Shown piece by piece: positions 53,693-63,036 of a DNA stretch of 64,000 nucleotides. Positions within the stretch are counted from its first letter, which is position 1, and each line of letters begins with the position of its first letter. The DNA comes from Rhodomicrobium sp. R_RK_3. GTDB lineage: Bacteria; Pseudomonadota; Alphaproteobacteria; Rhizobiales; Rhodomicrobiaceae. The notes beneath the pieces are model-generated. The model was not told the origin of the DNA, made no database searches, and saw nothing but the letters and a program-made list of their open reading frames with translations. The stretch is taken from the NCBI RefSeq assembly GCF_002198715.1, contig NZ_MWLK01000033.1, forward strand, positions 62,001-126,000. The letters run 5' to 3'. The position numbers and the translations under genes were made by a program.

Positions 53693-54499
53693 ATGCCGGT
53701 TTCAGAGAAGGGCGATTTTTTTGGCAAAACCGTGGTCGTGACGGGGGCGGCGGCGGGCATCGGCCGGGCGATCGCCGGACGCTTCGCCGCAGCCGGGGCG
53801 CGGGCGCTGATCGCCGATATCGACGAGGCGGGCGGCAAGGCCGCCGCGGCGGAGCTGGACGCGGCGGGCTATTTCGCGCGCTTCGTGCGCTGCGATGTCG
53901 GCTCGGAGGCCGATGTGGCGGCGATGGTGGCGGCGGCGCTGGAATTCGGCGGCTCGCTCGACGTCATGGTGAACAATGCCGCGATTTTGGACAGCGCCGA
54001 TTTCCTCGACCTCGCAGCCGCCGATTTCGACCGCGTGCTGCGCGTCAATCTGCGCGGCGCGTTCCTGGCCGGACAGGCGGCGGCGCGGCAGATGGTGGCG
54101 CAGGTGAAGGCCGGCGGCGCGCCCGGCACGGTCATCAACCTGTCCTCGGTGAATGCTATTTTCGCGCTCGCCGACCATGTCGCCTATTCGATCTCCAAGG
54201 GCGGCATCTCGCAGCTCACCAAGGCGATGGCGCTGTCGCTCGCGCCGCACGGCATCCGGGTGAACGCCATCGGGCCGGGCAGCATCAACACGGCGATGCT
54301 GGCGCAGATCATGTCGGACGAGGCCATCCGCCGCCGCATCCTGTCGCGGACGCCGCTCGGCAGGCTGGGCGAGACGGATGAGATCGCCGAGGTGGCGCTG
54401 TTCCTGGCGAGCCCGGCGGCAAGCTACATCACCGGGCAGACGATCTACGCCGATGGCGGGCGGCTGCCGCTGAACTATACGGTGCCGGTGGAGGGTTAG
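53693..54499 (+). CDS. Short-chain dehydrogenase/reductase
   Basis: A 268-residue classical SDR. The cofactor motif TGAAAGIG is at residues 18-25, NNAA at 94-97, the catalytic Ser at 151-152, and Tyr165-Lys169 in YSISK. Asp41 after the second strand (LIADID) favours NAD(H). C-terminal ITGQTIYADGGRLPLNYTVP is typical of the family. Substrate not apparent. It is monocistronic, divergent from pgsA and convergent with the YciI-like gene. Confidence 0.9.
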   Translation: MPVSEKGDFFGKTVVVTGAAAGIGRAIAGRFAAAGARALIADIDEAGGKAAAAELDAAGYFARFVRCDVGSEADVAAMVAAALEFGGSLDVMVNNAAILDSADFLDLAAADFDRVLRVNLRGAFLAGQAAARQMVAQVKAGGAPGTVINLSSVNAIFALADHVAYSISKGGISQLTKAMALSLAPHGIRVNAIGPGSINTAMLAQIMSDEAIRRRILSRTPLGRLGETDEIAEVALFLASPAASYITGQTIYADGGRLPLNYTVPVEG

Positions 54500-54547
54500 C
54501 CTGGGCGCGGCTGGAACGATCGGTGCCAGCCGGGCCCGTCTTCGGCC

Positions 54548-54844
54548 TCAGCCGACCTGCACCGCTCCGACGGACTGCCGGAACGGGTGCACCTCGACCG
54601 ACGCGAACACCCCCGCCTTGGCAAAAGGGTCGCCTTGCGCGATGGCGCGGGCTTCCTCCAGCGTCGCCGCCTCGATCAGGATCAGGCTGCCGATCGGATT
54701 CTTGCCGTCCTCGTCGAGCAGGGCGCCGCCGGCGCGCAGCTTTTCGCCCAGACTCGACAGATAGGCCAGATGCTCCGGCCGGGTGGCCAGCCTGAGCGCC
54801 AGCCCATCGACTGGCTTATCCTTGCAAATCAGCACATACAACAT
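54548..54844 (-). CDS. YciI-like protein
   Basis: A 98-residue protein from MLYVLICKDKPVDGLALRLATRPEHLAYL, with the conserved His of the RPEHLAYL segment and a Asp in FAKAGVFASVEVHPF, the pattern of the YCII family (ferredoxin-like dimers, some with dehalogenase or peroxide-related activity). A longer in-frame reading to 54895 lacks family similarity. Convergent with the SDR gene. Confidence 0.87.
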   Translation of the reverse strand: MLYVLICKDKPVDGLALRLATRPEHLAYLSSLGEKLRAGGALLDEDGKNPIGSLILIEAATLEEARAIAQGDPFAKAGVFASVEVHPFRQSVGAVQVG

Positions 54845-55002
54845 GGTTCGGACGTTCTCCCAGGTTTCACAAATCCGTTGCGCCAACCATAGCATTTCGC
54901 CGCCTCATATAGGGGATTTTCACTGAACCGGCTCGCGATAGGCCTTTGTCATTGCCCGTTCTTTTCAGTAAGAGAGAAAGGACGCTTGAGGGGGCGAAGC
55001 GC

Positions 55003-57012
55003 ATGAATCAGGAAGAAACCCGGGCCCATTGGGGCAAGGGCGAAGAGCCGTGGAACGCCTGGGCGCTGGAAATGCTTCAGCGCAAGCAGGCGCTTGAAGA
55101 GAGCGGCCAATGGTCGCTCGACTGGTTCGGCGAGGGCCAGAATGCCGAGACGGAAGCCTGGCTGAGCGAGGCCAAGGCCGATTTCTCCGGCGTCGAATTC
55201 GCCTCCGACGCCAGTTTCGAGAATTTCGTCTTCCCCGGCCCCGCCATTTTCGAGGGCGCGCATTTCCTCGGCACGGCGATGTTCGCCAATGTGCATTTCA
55301 CCCATGTCGCCCGCTTCCAGGGCGCCCGCTTCGACGGCGACGCGACGCTGAAACAGGTCAAATTCTACCACATCGCCAATTTCGACGACGCCGCCTTCGC
55401 CTCCGCCGCCGATTTCGAAAAGGCCGAATTCCTGCGCGAGACCACCGGCCCGCTGGTGCCGGCGGCGCGCTTCCAGAAGACGCAATTTGCCTCGCGCGCC
55501 GATTTTCGCGGCGCAAAATTCAGCGGCAATGCCGAGTTCATCCGCACCGCTTTCGGCGGCAATGCCCGTTTCGACGAGGCCGAATTCCAGGCCGACGGCA
55601 ATTTCGAGGGCGCGGTCTTCGAAGGCACCGCCGGACTGGTCAAGACGCGCTTCCTCGGCGCCGCCAAGCTCAACCAGACCCGATTCCGCAGCGAAGCCCG
55701 GTTCGGCGAGGCGGAATTCCTCAAGGACGTCAGTTTCGAAGACGCCGAATTCACCGGCAAGGCCATCTTCCGGGTGGTGAAGATCGGCGGCGCGGCGACC
55801 TTCCAGAATGCCCGCTTCCAGCAGGATGCGCGCTTCGTCGAGGCGCAGTTCGCCGGAACCTCGATCTTCCGCGCCGCCAAATTCGCCTTCGGCGCCGATT
55901 TCGGCTCGGTCGGCTTCACCAAGCCGGTGGAATTCTTAGGCTGCGTCTTCGGCGGCGACACCAGCTTCGAAAAAGCCCTGTTCGCCGAATCCGCCGATTT
56001 CCCCTCGGCCAAATTCAAGGCCAACATCTCCTTCTCCGACGCCCGCTTTCTCGGCAGCGCCAATTTCCTGCAGGCCACTTTTCGCGGCCGGGCAAGCTTC
56101 CGCAACGTCGCCTTCAGAGGCCCCGCTTCCTTCGCGGCGGTGCAAGGCCGGGCGCCCCTGGTGCTCGCGGGCGCCCGCTTCGCCCAGGTGCCGAGCTTCC
56201 ATGATGCCAGCTTCCGCCAGCCGCCGCGCCTCGACAACATGCTGATCGCCGACCCCTTGTCGCGCGCGCCGGTCTGGAGCGGCGAGGGCCGGGGCGATCC
56301 GCGCCCGCGCCTCTTTCGCGGCCTGAAGACCTGCGGCGACCCCGAATTCGCCTCCCGCTATCGCCGCCTGCGCAATCTGGCCGCCGACACCCAGGACCAT
56401 CAGCGCGAGCGCGAATTCTTCGCCCAGGAAATCCGCTGCCGCCGCTTCTGGCAGGACCGGCCGCTCGGGCGCGGGCTCGCCCGCTTCTGGGTCGGCTGGC
56501 TCTATGGGGGCCTGTCGAATTTCGGCCGCTCGCTGCTGCGGCCGATGGCACTGTTCCTGATCTCCATCTTTGCCTTCGCGCTCGTCTATCTCGGCGCGCG
56601 CCGCCCGGATGGCTTGACCGGAGCGGCCGATGCCCTGCCGGACTTTCCCCCCTGGCCGGCCCAGCCGAAATTCGCCGCCATGCTGGATTGGGCGGCCTCC
56701 GCGCTCGGCTGGCTCGGGCACGGCCTGGCCGGCCTGTTCTCGGGCGGCGGCTGCATCGCGGGCGATGGCGGCGCAACCGGCGAGGCGCTGTTCCTGTCGC
56801 TGAAGAACACTTTCTTCTTCCTCGGCTGGGAGAGCACGGACGCCGCGCGCCGCGTCTATGGCTGCCTCTACGGCTTCGAGAGTGCGCCCGGCGGACCGCT
56901 CTTGCGCGTGCCCTTGAGCGTGTCGACGGCGGCGATCGCGCAGAACCTGCTCGGCGCGCTGCTGATCGGCCTGTTCGTCATCGCCGTGCGCAATCTGTTA
57001 CGCGCGCGATAA
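55003..57012 (+). CDS. Pentapeptide-repeat protein with C-terminal membrane domain
   Basis: A 669-residue protein from MNQEETRAHWGKGEEP with RBS GGGGG. After ~55 residues (EEPWNAWALEMLQRKQ) a long run of A-x-F five-residue repeats spans ~60-405 (for example ARFQGARFDGDATLKQVKF, ADFEKAEF, ANFLQATF). This should form a right-handed quadrilateral beta-helix. A cytoplasmic linker (QDHQREREFFAQEIR, ~460-475) leads to a C-terminal membrane part with one helix at ~512-535 and another near ~645-665. This order occurs in pentapeptide-repeat proteins fused to ion-channel-like segments; ligand and role are unknown. An earlier in-frame start (54946) is less likely. Confidence 0.85.
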   Translation: MNQEETRAHWGKGEEPWNAWALEMLQRKQALEESGQWSLDWFGEGQNAETEAWLSEAKADFSGVEFASDASFENFVFPGPAIFEGAHFLGTAMFANVHFTHVARFQGARFDGDATLKQVKFYHIANFDDAAFASAADFEKAEFLRETTGPLVPAARFQKTQFASRADFRGAKFSGNAEFIRTAFGGNARFDEAEFQADGNFEGAVFEGTAGLVKTRFLGAAKLNQTRFRSEARFGEAEFLKDVSFEDAEFTGKAIFRVVKIGGAATFQNARFQQDARFVEAQFAGTSIFRAAKFAFGADFGSVGFTKPVEFLGCVFGGDTSFEKALFAESADFPSAKFKANISFSDARFLGSANFLQATFRGRASFRNVAFRGPASFAAVQGRAPLVLAGARFAQVPSFHDASFRQPPRLDNMLIADPLSRAPVWSGEGRGDPRPRLFRGLKTCGDPEFASRYRRLRNLAADTQDHQREREFFAQEIRCRRFWQDRPLGRGLARFWVGWLYGGLSNFGRSLLRPMALFLISIFAFALVYLGARRPDGLTGAADALPDFPPWPAQPKFAAMLDWAASALGWLGHGLAGLFSGGGCIAGDGGATGEALFLSLKNTFFFLGWESTDAARRVYGCLYGFESAPGGPLLRVPLSVSTAAIAQNLLGALLIGLFVIAVRNLLRAR

Positions 57013-57043
57013 CCCTCAAACTGCTTTGCCCGCCGCCTGTTGC

Positions 57044-57074
57044 CGCCAGGGCATATGAATTCAAAGAATGCCCT
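57044..57074 (+). terminator. Hairpin after the pentapeptide-repeat gene
   Basis: CCAGGGCAT (57044-57052) and ATGCCCTGG (57066-57074) form a perfect 9-bp stem around a 13-base loop, 31 bases after the stop codon. No long U-run follows, so termination is plausible but not certain. Confidence 0.5.
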
Positions 57075-57145
57075 GGAAATCGCCGCGCGATTCACCAGAT
57101 AATGCGGGTGGAGCTGCGGGATGCGTTAGGTACAACTTAAATCCC

Positions 57146-57266
57146 GGGGCCGATGAGATCTGACAGGGAGCTGACCCTGCCCGGAGCCCTGGTTCCGGAC
57201 ACTCGGCGCCCACCTACATAGTAGGGCCCAGGCGGATCTAACATAACCGACGGTCATCGCGGCTCC
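57146..57266 (+). ncRNA. ssrS: 6S RNA
   Basis: Position directly upstream of the 5-formyltetrahydrofolate cyclo-ligase gene is the conserved location of 6S RNA. The closing stem GGGGCC-GATGA (57146-57156) pairs with TCATC-GCGGCTCC (57254-57266), with AGATC/GATCT (57156-57160 with 57235-57239) inside. Internal hairpins CAGGG/CCCTG and CCGGA/TCCGG surround a central open region. 6S RNA mimics an open promoter and holds sigma-70 polymerase in stationary phase. The exact ends may extend a few bases on each side. Confidence 0.72.
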
Positions 57267-57331
57267 ACTTTATATCGGATGGCAGGCTTCCCGGCCTTGC
57301 TTCTCGCGGCGACCTCGACGACAAGGGCCGC

Positions 57332-57907
57332 ATGACATCAGATTTCCAGATCGAAAGTGAAAAGCAGGTCTTCCGGGCCAAAGCGCGCGCCGTGCGCGAC
57401 GCCGTGTCCGCGGCCGAGCGGATCGAGGCGGCCGAAAAGGTCGCGCGGATCGGGCTCGGATTTCTTGGCGTGCCGCCGGGGCTCGTCGGCGCCTATCATC
57501 CCGTCCGCAGCGAGTTCGACTGCCTGCCGCTGCTGAAACGGCTCGCCGCCGACGGCTGGAAGCTGGCGCTGCCGGTGATCGCCGGGCCGGCGCCGCTCGA
57601 TTACCGGCAATGGGGTTTCGGCGATCCGCTGCGGACCGGCGCCTTCGGCATTCCCGAGCCCATCGATGCGCCGCGCGTTTCGCCCGCGATCCTCCTGGTG
57701 CCGCTGCTCGCCTTCGATGCGCGGCGCTACCGGCTCGGCTATGGCGGCGGCCATTATGACCGGACGCTCGCCGCCTTCCGGGCGAGGGGCGCGACGGCGG
57801 CCATCGGCCTTGCCTTCGACGCCCAGCAAGTGCCAGAAGTGCCCAAACTCGCCTATGATCAGCAGCTCGACTGGATTCTGACGCCCTCGGGACCGATCGG
57901 CCCCTAA
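57332..57907 (+). CDS. fau: 5-formyltetrahydrofolate cyclo-ligase
   Basis: A 191-residue enzyme. The family motifs EKQVFRAKARAVRD (N-terminal substrate-binding Lys/Arg), VGAYHPVRSEFDCLPLL, FGIPEP and DARRYRLGYGGGHYDRTLA (the ATP-binding GYGGGYYD loop) are present. It converts 5-formyl-THF to 5,10-methenyl-THF with ATP. It follows 6S RNA; in many Proteobacteria they are co-transcribed. The next gene starts 14 bases later, so an operon is likely. Confidence 0.94.
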   Translation: MTSDFQIESEKQVFRAKARAVRDAVSAAERIEAAEKVARIGLGFLGVPPGLVGAYHPVRSEFDCLPLLKRLAADGWKLALPVIAGPAPLDYRQWGFGDPLRTGAFGIPEPIDAPRVSPAILLVPLLAFDARRYRLGYGGGHYDRTLAAFRARGATAAIGLAFDAQQVPEVPKLAYDQQLDWILTPSGPIGP

Positions 57908-57920
57908 CGAAAGCTTGGCA

Positions 57921-58742
57921 ATGCGCATTCTCTTTCTCGGCGATGTCGTCGGCCGCTCCGGGCGCAATGCCGTGATGCGCGAACTGCCGCAATTGAAGGC
58001 GCGCTACCGCACCGATTTCATCATCGTCAATGGCGAGAACGCCGCCGGCGGCTTCGGCATCACCGAGGCGATCTGCCAGGAACTGCTCGACGCCGGCGCC
58101 GATGTCGTCACCACCGGCAACCACGTCTGGGACCAGCGCGAGGCGCTCGTCTTCATCGACCGCCAGCCGCGCCTGCTCCGCCCCGCCAATTTCCCGCCCG
58201 GCACGCCGGGGCGCGGCGCGGGCCTCTTCGAGGCCGCGAACGGCGCCCAGGTATTGGTGATGAACGTCATGGGCCGCGTCTTCATGGACGCGCTCGACGA
58301 TCCGTTCCGCACGCTCGACCGCGAAATCGGCGAAGGCGGCCTGAAATCCAAGGCCGACGCCATCTTCATCGACTTCCACGCCGAGACCACCTCGGAGAAG
58401 GAAGCCGTCGGCCATTTCCTCGACGGCCGCGTCAGCGCCGTGGTCGGCACCCACACCCATGTCCCGACCGCCGACGATCACATCCTCTCCGGCGGCACCG
58501 CCTACATGACGGATGTCGGCATGTGCGGCGACTACAATTCCGTCATCGGCATGCAGAAGGACGAGCCGCTGCAGCGCTTCCAGCGCAAGATCGCCAGCAA
58601 CCGCTTCGAGCCCGCCATGGGCGAGGCGACCATCTGCGGCGTCGCCATCGAGACCGACGACGCGACCGGCCTCGCCAAAGCCATCGAGCCGCTACGGATC
58701 GGCGGGGTGTTGCGGCAGGTCGAGCCGGCGATGTGGTTGTAG
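57921..58742 (+). CDS. TIGR00282/YmdB-family metallophosphoesterase
   Basis: A 273-residue calcineurin-like phosphoesterase from MRILFLGDVVGRSG (an in-frame TTG lies six bases upstream). Metal-binding motifs GDVVG, NGENAAGGFG, TTGNHVWDQ, DFHAETTSEK and VVGTHTHVPTAD are present in family order. YmdB in Bacillus hydrolyses cyclic nucleotides; the alphaproteobacterial members sit beside fau, and their substrate is not settled. The gene converges with rhuM eight bases apart. Confidence 0.92.
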   Translation: MRILFLGDVVGRSGRNAVMRELPQLKARYRTDFIIVNGENAAGGFGITEAICQELLDAGADVVTTGNHVWDQREALVFIDRQPRLLRPANFPPGTPGRGAGLFEAANGAQVLVMNVMGRVFMDALDDPFRTLDREIGEGGLKSKADAIFIDFHAETTSEKEAVGHFLDGRVSAVVGTHTHVPTADDHILSGGTAYMTDVGMCGDYNSVIGMQKDEPLQRFQRKIASNRFEPAMGEATICGVAIETDDATGLAKAIEPLRIGGVLRQVEPAMWL

Positions 58743-58750
58743 AAGGCGTT

Positions 58751-59818
58751 CTACGATTTCGCTGACTTGGGCTTCACCTTACGGGTCTTAGGTAGATCCT
58801 TGGCTTGATTTTTTAGCTCCTTCAAAGCATCAAGCTCCGTAAACAGGTGCTCTGCCTTGCGCTTGGCATCGAATTTTTGGTACTCGCTTTTGGCGCGGTC
58901 ATCAGCAGCAGCACGGCTGACGTTGCCGCCATGCGTCAGTATGCTTCGGCCCAAAAGCTTAAGCTGTTTCTCAAACAGCGATTCTGCTGCGGCCATGGTC
59001 GTCAGCCGCCCCAGTTCCGCCTGATCGGCGAAGACATCGAGCAGAATGACTGTCACGCTGTTCAGTTCACGAAATTCTCTCTCCGACAGGTAAGACGCGG
59101 CGGACAGCGCGTCAGATTGACGGATGTCCTCTGCCGCCCAGGATTGCAAGCCCATATTCGGAGCATCAGAGTTCGCGCGTTCGGCCATCAGCATCGAAGG
59201 CGTCTGCGAGGTGACGGCCCAATAAAGCTTCGCCCGCATCCGCGCATAAAAATCACGCCATGTTTGAGATTTGGGATCGTAGTCCTGACAGAACGAACAG
59301 ATCTGCCCCAGCTCGCCGTAGAGGTTTACATCGCTCGCACGGATTTCGGCGATGATCTCCCGCAACTGCTTGATGCGGTCAAAGTTTTCGGCGTCTTTGA
59401 GGCGCCGCGTGTGGACGAGAAACCCTTTCGTGGCGAACCGAGTGAGGACCTGCGTAGCCCACCGCCTGAAAAGCACTCCCTCGCGAGAGTTGACGCGATA
59501 GCCGACGTAGAACGCCACGTCCAACCCGTAATGTTTGACGGCGTAGCTCTTGCCGTCCGAGGCAGTTATTCGGAAATTCCGAATAACTGCCTCGTCGAGT
59601 TCGCCATCGGCCAAAAACCGTCCGATGTGCTCATTTACGCTGGGAACGGAAACGCCGAAAATCTGCGCAAGCTGAGATTGGCTGAACCAGGGTTCGGCGG
59701 CGTCGAAGCGCAATTCCAGCTCGACACCCTGCGCGGTCCCGTAGACGAGAAAGCGATCGCCCGTATCGGCGTCTTCGAGGATTTCGACCGGCTCTTGCCC
59801 GTCTTCGAGCGGCATCAC
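58751..59818 (-). CDS. rhuM: RhuM-family protein
   Basis: A 355-residue protein of the virulence RhuM family. The N-terminal part carries a winged-helix-like FSQSQLAQIFGVSVPSVNEHI, followed by the RhuM core KHYGLDVAFYVGYRVNSREGVLFRRWATQVL and a helical C-terminus (EHLFTELDALKELKNQAKD). RhuM proteins are found in genomic islands and near toxin-antitoxin or defence genes; the biochemical role is not established. Codon use is less GC-biased than in the fau and yebC genes that flank it, so it looks inserted between them. Confidence 0.85.
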   Translation of the reverse strand: MMPLEDGQEPVEILEDADTGDRFLVYGTAQGVELELRFDAAEPWFSQSQLAQIFGVSVPSVNEHIGRFLADGELDEAVIRNFRITASDGKSYAVKHYGLDVAFYVGYRVNSREGVLFRRWATQVLTRFATKGFLVHTRRLKDAENFDRIKQLREIIAEIRASDVNLYGELGQICSFCQDYDPKSQTWRDFYARMRAKLYWAVTSQTPSMLMAERANSDAPNMGLQSWAAEDIRQSDALSAASYLSEREFRELNSVTVILLDVFADQAELGRLTTMAAAESLFEKQLKLLGRSILTHGGNVSRAAADDRAKSEYQKFDAKRKAEHLFTELDALKELKNQAKDLPKTRKVKPKSAKS

Positions 59819-60066
59819 ACTGGTTTCCTGTGCTGCATTCGGGGATCGGATCGCGCTATCTCATATCATGTTCTTGTATTGTTCAAGTCTCTGAATATTA
59901 CCTATCCGATGGCATTTTCCCTGTCTCTCGCTGGCGCCTTGATCGCCCGCCCCACCGGTCTGGATTTCCGCTCCAGCCCGGCTTATAAGTTTGGCACGCA
60001 ATCAAAACATTTCGCAAAACGGCGGCAAAGCCCCGCGCCGCTGCCTATCTCACGACGGACCCCGAC

Positions 60067-60813
60067 ATGGCAGGCCATTCAAAGTTCAAGAACATCCAGC
60101 ATCGCAAGGGCGCGCAGGACAAGAAGCGCGCCAAGATGTTTTCAAAGCTGTCCAAGGAAATCACCGTGGCGGCGAAAATGGGGCTGCCCGATCCGGCCTT
60201 CAATCCGCGCCTGCGCGCCGCAATTCTGGCCGCCCGCGCGCAAAATATGCCGAAGGACAATATCGATCGCGCCATCAAGAAGAGCCAGGAGGCCGGCGGC
60301 GACGATTACCAGGAAATCCGCTATGAGGGTTTTGCGCCCGGCGGCGTCGGCGTCATCGTCGAGACGCTGACCGACAACCGCAACCGCACGGCGGGCGACG
60401 TGCGCTCGACCTTCACCAAATATGGCGGCAATCTCGGCGAAACCGGCTCGGTCTCGTTCATGTTCGACCGGGTCGGCGAGATCGAATATCCGCTCAAGGC
60501 CGGCAGCGCCGACGCCATGCTGGAGGCCGCGCTCGAAGCCGGGGCCGATGATTGCAGCACCGACGAGGACGGCCACTGGTTCTATTGCGAGGCGAGCCTG
60601 CTGCATGAGGTCGGCCGGGCGCTCGAGGAGAAGCTGGGCGAGCCCAATGCCGCCAAGTTGATCTGGCGGCCGCAAAATACCGTTGGCGTCGACGACGAAA
60701 AAGCGGAAAAGCTGCTTAAGATGCTCGATGCACTCGAAGATTCCGACGATGTGCAGAACGTCTATGCGAATTTCGACATTTCGGAGAGCGTGATGGCGCG
60801 CATGGAAGCCTAG
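60067..60813 (+). CDS. yebC: YebC/PmpR-family transcriptional regulator
   Basis: A 248-residue protein starting [25 protein letters not shown], the diagnostic start of YebC. Further conserved blocks are [58 protein letters not shown] and [26 protein letters not shown]. Members regulate transcription and, as recently shown, help ribosomes at polyproline-like stalls. Located upstream of ruvC as in many Proteobacteria. Confidence 0.96.
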   Translation: MAGHSKFKNIQHRKGAQDKKRAKMFSKLSKEITVAAKMGLPDPAFNPRLRAAILAARAQNMPKDNIDRAIKKSQEAGGDDYQEIRYEGFAPGGVGVIVETLTDNRNRTAGDVRSTFTKYGGNLGETGSVSFMFDRVGEIEYPLKAGSADAMLEAALEAGADDCSTDEDGHWFYCEASLLHEVGRALEEKLGEPNAAKLIWRPQNTVGVDDEKAEKLLKMLDALEDSDDVQNVYANFDISESVMARMEA

Positions 60814-60929
60814 GCACGGGTCTGCAAAGCGGCGTTCCCGCCCCGGCGGGAATGGGGAACGGTTTGCGACAAGGATCATGCCGCAGAATGGTTTCCGGCA
60901 ACCATCGCATCCCAGAGGAGGGGCAGATC

Positions 60930-61289
60930 ATGAGATTAAGCACCGCATTTTGCGTCGCGTTCACCCTGGCCGGCGCCGCGCCGCTCGCCGCGCAGGACCA
61001 GGGCACGCCGGCCGGCACCGGCAGCCACACCGCCATCAGCCATTCCGTGACCACGGGCGACCATGGCGCGACCGGCAACACCAACCCGGCGGCGGGCTCC
61101 TCGGCCGAGGCTCCGGTGCAGAAGAAGCTCAAGAAGAAGACCGCGTCCACCCAGGCGCCCAAGACCACCGCATCCGGGCCGAACAAGCCAGCGGCCAAAT
61201 CAGGCGGTCAGGCCCGGTCGGGCGCGGCGATCGTCAAGGAAGGCGGCAAGACCTGCTCCGGCCAGGACCAGTACCGCGTCTGCTGGTAG
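60930..61289 (+). CDS. Small exported basic Ala/Thr/Lys-rich protein
   Basis: A 119-residue protein from MRLSTAFCVAFTLAGAAPLAAQ with a clean signal peptide and RBS AGAGGAG. The mature part is low in complexity (Thr, Gly, Ala) with a basic KKLKKKTAST stretch, and ends CSGQDQYRVCW where two cysteines could form a disulphide. It lies between yebC and ruvC; a similar small gene there is not something I recognise. No function assigned. Confidence 0.7.
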   Translation: MRLSTAFCVAFTLAGAAPLAAQDQGTPAGTGSHTAISHSVTTGDHGATGNTNPAAGSSAEAPVQKKLKKKTASTQAPKTTASGPNKPAAKSGGQARSGAAIVKEGGKTCSGQDQYRVCW

Positions 61290-61403
61290 GCCGGGCCACC
61301 CATGCAAACCCCGTAGCGGCCCGCGAAAATTCCTTGCGCGTATCCGCGGGCCCCTGCAAACCTGCCTGACAGGCTCGTGAGAGCTGATTCGGCGGGGCGG
61401 GGA

Positions 61404-61943
61404 ATGAGCGTTCGGATCATAGGCATCGATCCCGGCCTGCGGCGGATGGGCTGGGGGATTATCGAAACATCGGGGCCCCGGCTCAGCTTCGTGGCCTGCG
61501 GCACGGTCACGTCCGACGCCAAGGCGCCGCTCTGCGACCGGCTGGTGGCGCTGTTCGCCGGGCTGGACGCGGTGCTCGCCGACTGGCGCCCGCATGAAGC
61601 CGCCGTCGAGGAGACCTTCGTCAATCGCGACGCGCATGCCACGCTGAAGCTCGGCCAGGCGCGCGGCATCGCCTTGCTGGCCCCGGCCCGTGCCGGGCTC
61701 ACCGTGGCGGAATACGCGCCGAACCTCATCAAGAAGACCGTCACCGGCTCCGGCCATGCCGAGAAGGTGCAGATCCGCGCCATGATCGGTTATCTGCTGC
61801 CCAAGGCCGCCCCCGATACGGACGACGCCGCCGACGCGCTGGCCATCGCCATCGCCCACGCCCATCACCGCCAGTCGACGGCGCTCCGCACCGCGCTGCT
61901 GGCCGGAGACAAGCCGCCGGCCCGCGCCCGCCCGGCGGCTTGA
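61404..61943 (+). CDS. ruvC: Crossover junction endodeoxyribonuclease RuvC
   Basis: A 179-residue Holliday-junction resolvase. The catalytic acidic residues lie in [14 protein letters not shown] (Asp8), [11 protein letters not shown] (Glu) and the C-terminal [29 protein letters not shown] is conserved. It cuts Holliday junctions with RuvAB. The start MSVRIIG with GGGGAATG is preferred to an in-frame ATG at 61377 that adds a charged, unconserved leader. Confidence 0.95.
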   Translation: MSVRIIGIDPGLRRMGWGIIETSGPRLSFVACGTVTSDAKAPLCDRLVALFAGLDAVLADWRPHEAAVEETFVNRDAHATLKLGQARGIALLAPARAGLTVAEYAPNLIKKTVTGSGHAEKVQIRAMIGYLLPKAAPDTDDAADALAIAIAHAHHRQSTALRTALLAGDKPPARARPAA

Positions 61944-61951
61944 GGCAGCAA

Positions 61952-62152
61952 ATGACCGTCCGCTTCGACGACGCTGCGGCCGCCGAGCCGCGAAACCTGT
62001 GCATGACCGGCAGGACTATGGAAAAACCGCCACAATTCATGGACATACTCAAAAAACCGCCGTCGCGGTTTCAGTTAATTCTTATACCCATGCGTAAAAT
62101 ACAGCAGTTTCAATTCACCGAATATTGCCGCTGGACTGTGCAAGACCGATGA
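61952..62152 (+). CDS. Possible small gene between ruvC and ruvA
   Basis: A 66-codon frame ([18 protein letters not shown]...) that ends with a TGA overlapping the ruvA ATG (ATGA). It is less GC-biased and contains [16 protein letters not shown]. Coupling to ruvA is the only evidence, and it could equally be a plain 205-base gap. Confidence 0.25.
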   Translation: MTVRFDDAAAAEPRNLCMTGRTMEKPPQFMDILKKPPSRFQLILIPMRKIQQFQFTEYCRWTVQDR

Positions 62153-62763
62153 TAGCGAAGCTCCGGGGACTTTTGGACAGCGTCGGGAAGGATTGGGTGA
62201 TCGTGGATGTCGGCGGCGTCGGATATGAGGTGTCCTGCCCGGCGCGCGTCATGGCGCGGCTGCCCGCTATCGGCCAGCCGGTTACGCTGACCATCGAGAC
62301 CTATGTGCGTGAGGACGCGATCAAGCTGTTCGGCTTCCTGAGCGACGCCGAGCGGAGCTGGTTCAGGCTGTTGCAAAACGTTCAGGGCGTTGGAACCAAG
62401 GTCGCGCTGTCGGTTTTGGGGACTCTAGAACCGCAGGATTTGGCCAATGCGATCGCGTTGCAGGATAAGGCCCAAGTTGCCCGCGCGCCCGGCGTCGGCC
62501 CCAAGGTCGCCCAGCGCATCGTCAGCGAATTGCGCGACAAGGCGCCCGCTCTGCTGGTCGCCGGTGACGTCGGCGTGCAGCTCAGCGGGCCGCGCGGCGC
62601 GGGACCGGCCTCTCCCACGGCGGACGCGGTCTCGGCGCTCATCAATCTGGGATACAGCGCGGCCGAAGCGAACACCGCCGTCGCCTCCGTATCGGCCAAG
62701 CTCGGCGAAAGCGTCAGGGCGGAAGAGTTGATCAGGCACGGCCTGAAAGAACTTGCAAAATAG
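62149..62763 (+). CDS. ruvA: Holliday junction branch migration protein RuvA
   Basis: A 204-residue protein from [15 protein letters not shown]. Domain I (OB fold; [29 protein letters not shown]), domain II with the helix-hairpin-helix pairs ([40 protein letters not shown]) and domain III ([20 protein letters not shown]) are all present. RuvA tetramers hold the junction for RuvB. An in-frame start 24 bases upstream is not conserved. Confidence 0.96.
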   Translation: MIAKLRGLLDSVGKDWVIVDVGGVGYEVSCPARVMARLPAIGQPVTLTIETYVREDAIKLFGFLSDAERSWFRLLQNVQGVGTKVALSVLGTLEPQDLANAIALQDKAQVARAPGVGPKVAQRIVSELRDKAPALLVAGDVGVQLSGPRGAGPASPTADAVSALINLGYSAAEANTAVASVSAKLGESVRAEELIRHGLKELAK

Positions 62764-62778
62764 GAAGCTGGTGATCGA

Positions 62779-63036
62779 ATGTCGATTTACGACTGCGTTT
62801 CGATGAAATCAAAGCCCGCTTGGTTCCCGGATCTGGCCGTGGAGCATAATCAGGTGATCGAGCGTCTGATGTCCGCTTGGATCAGCGCTATTGCGGCGCT
62901 GACTTTCCTGACCGCGCTGGTTTTGGCCGCCGTCCAAATCATCGAATGGAGACATGTGGCTTATGTCTATGTCTCGATTAGCTTTGTCACTCTTGCCCTC
63001 GCCGTTCTTGTCTATGTCTCGCGTCGCGACGCCTAA
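62779..63036 (+). CDS. Small two-helix membrane protein between ruvA and ruvB
   Basis: An 85-residue protein with a polar N-terminus (SKPAWFPDLAVEHNQVIERLM) and two membrane helices (AWISAIAALTFLTALVLAAVQII and VAYVYVSISFVTLALAVLVYV). It lies 15 bases after ruvA in the same direction. The N-terminal VEHNQVIERLM looks like a short amphipathic helix. No family recognised and no known link to junction processing. Confidence 0.6.
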   Translation: MSIYDCVSMKSKPAWFPDLAVEHNQVIERLMSAWISAIAALTFLTALVLAAVQIIEWRHVAYVYVSISFVTLALAVLVYVSRRDA

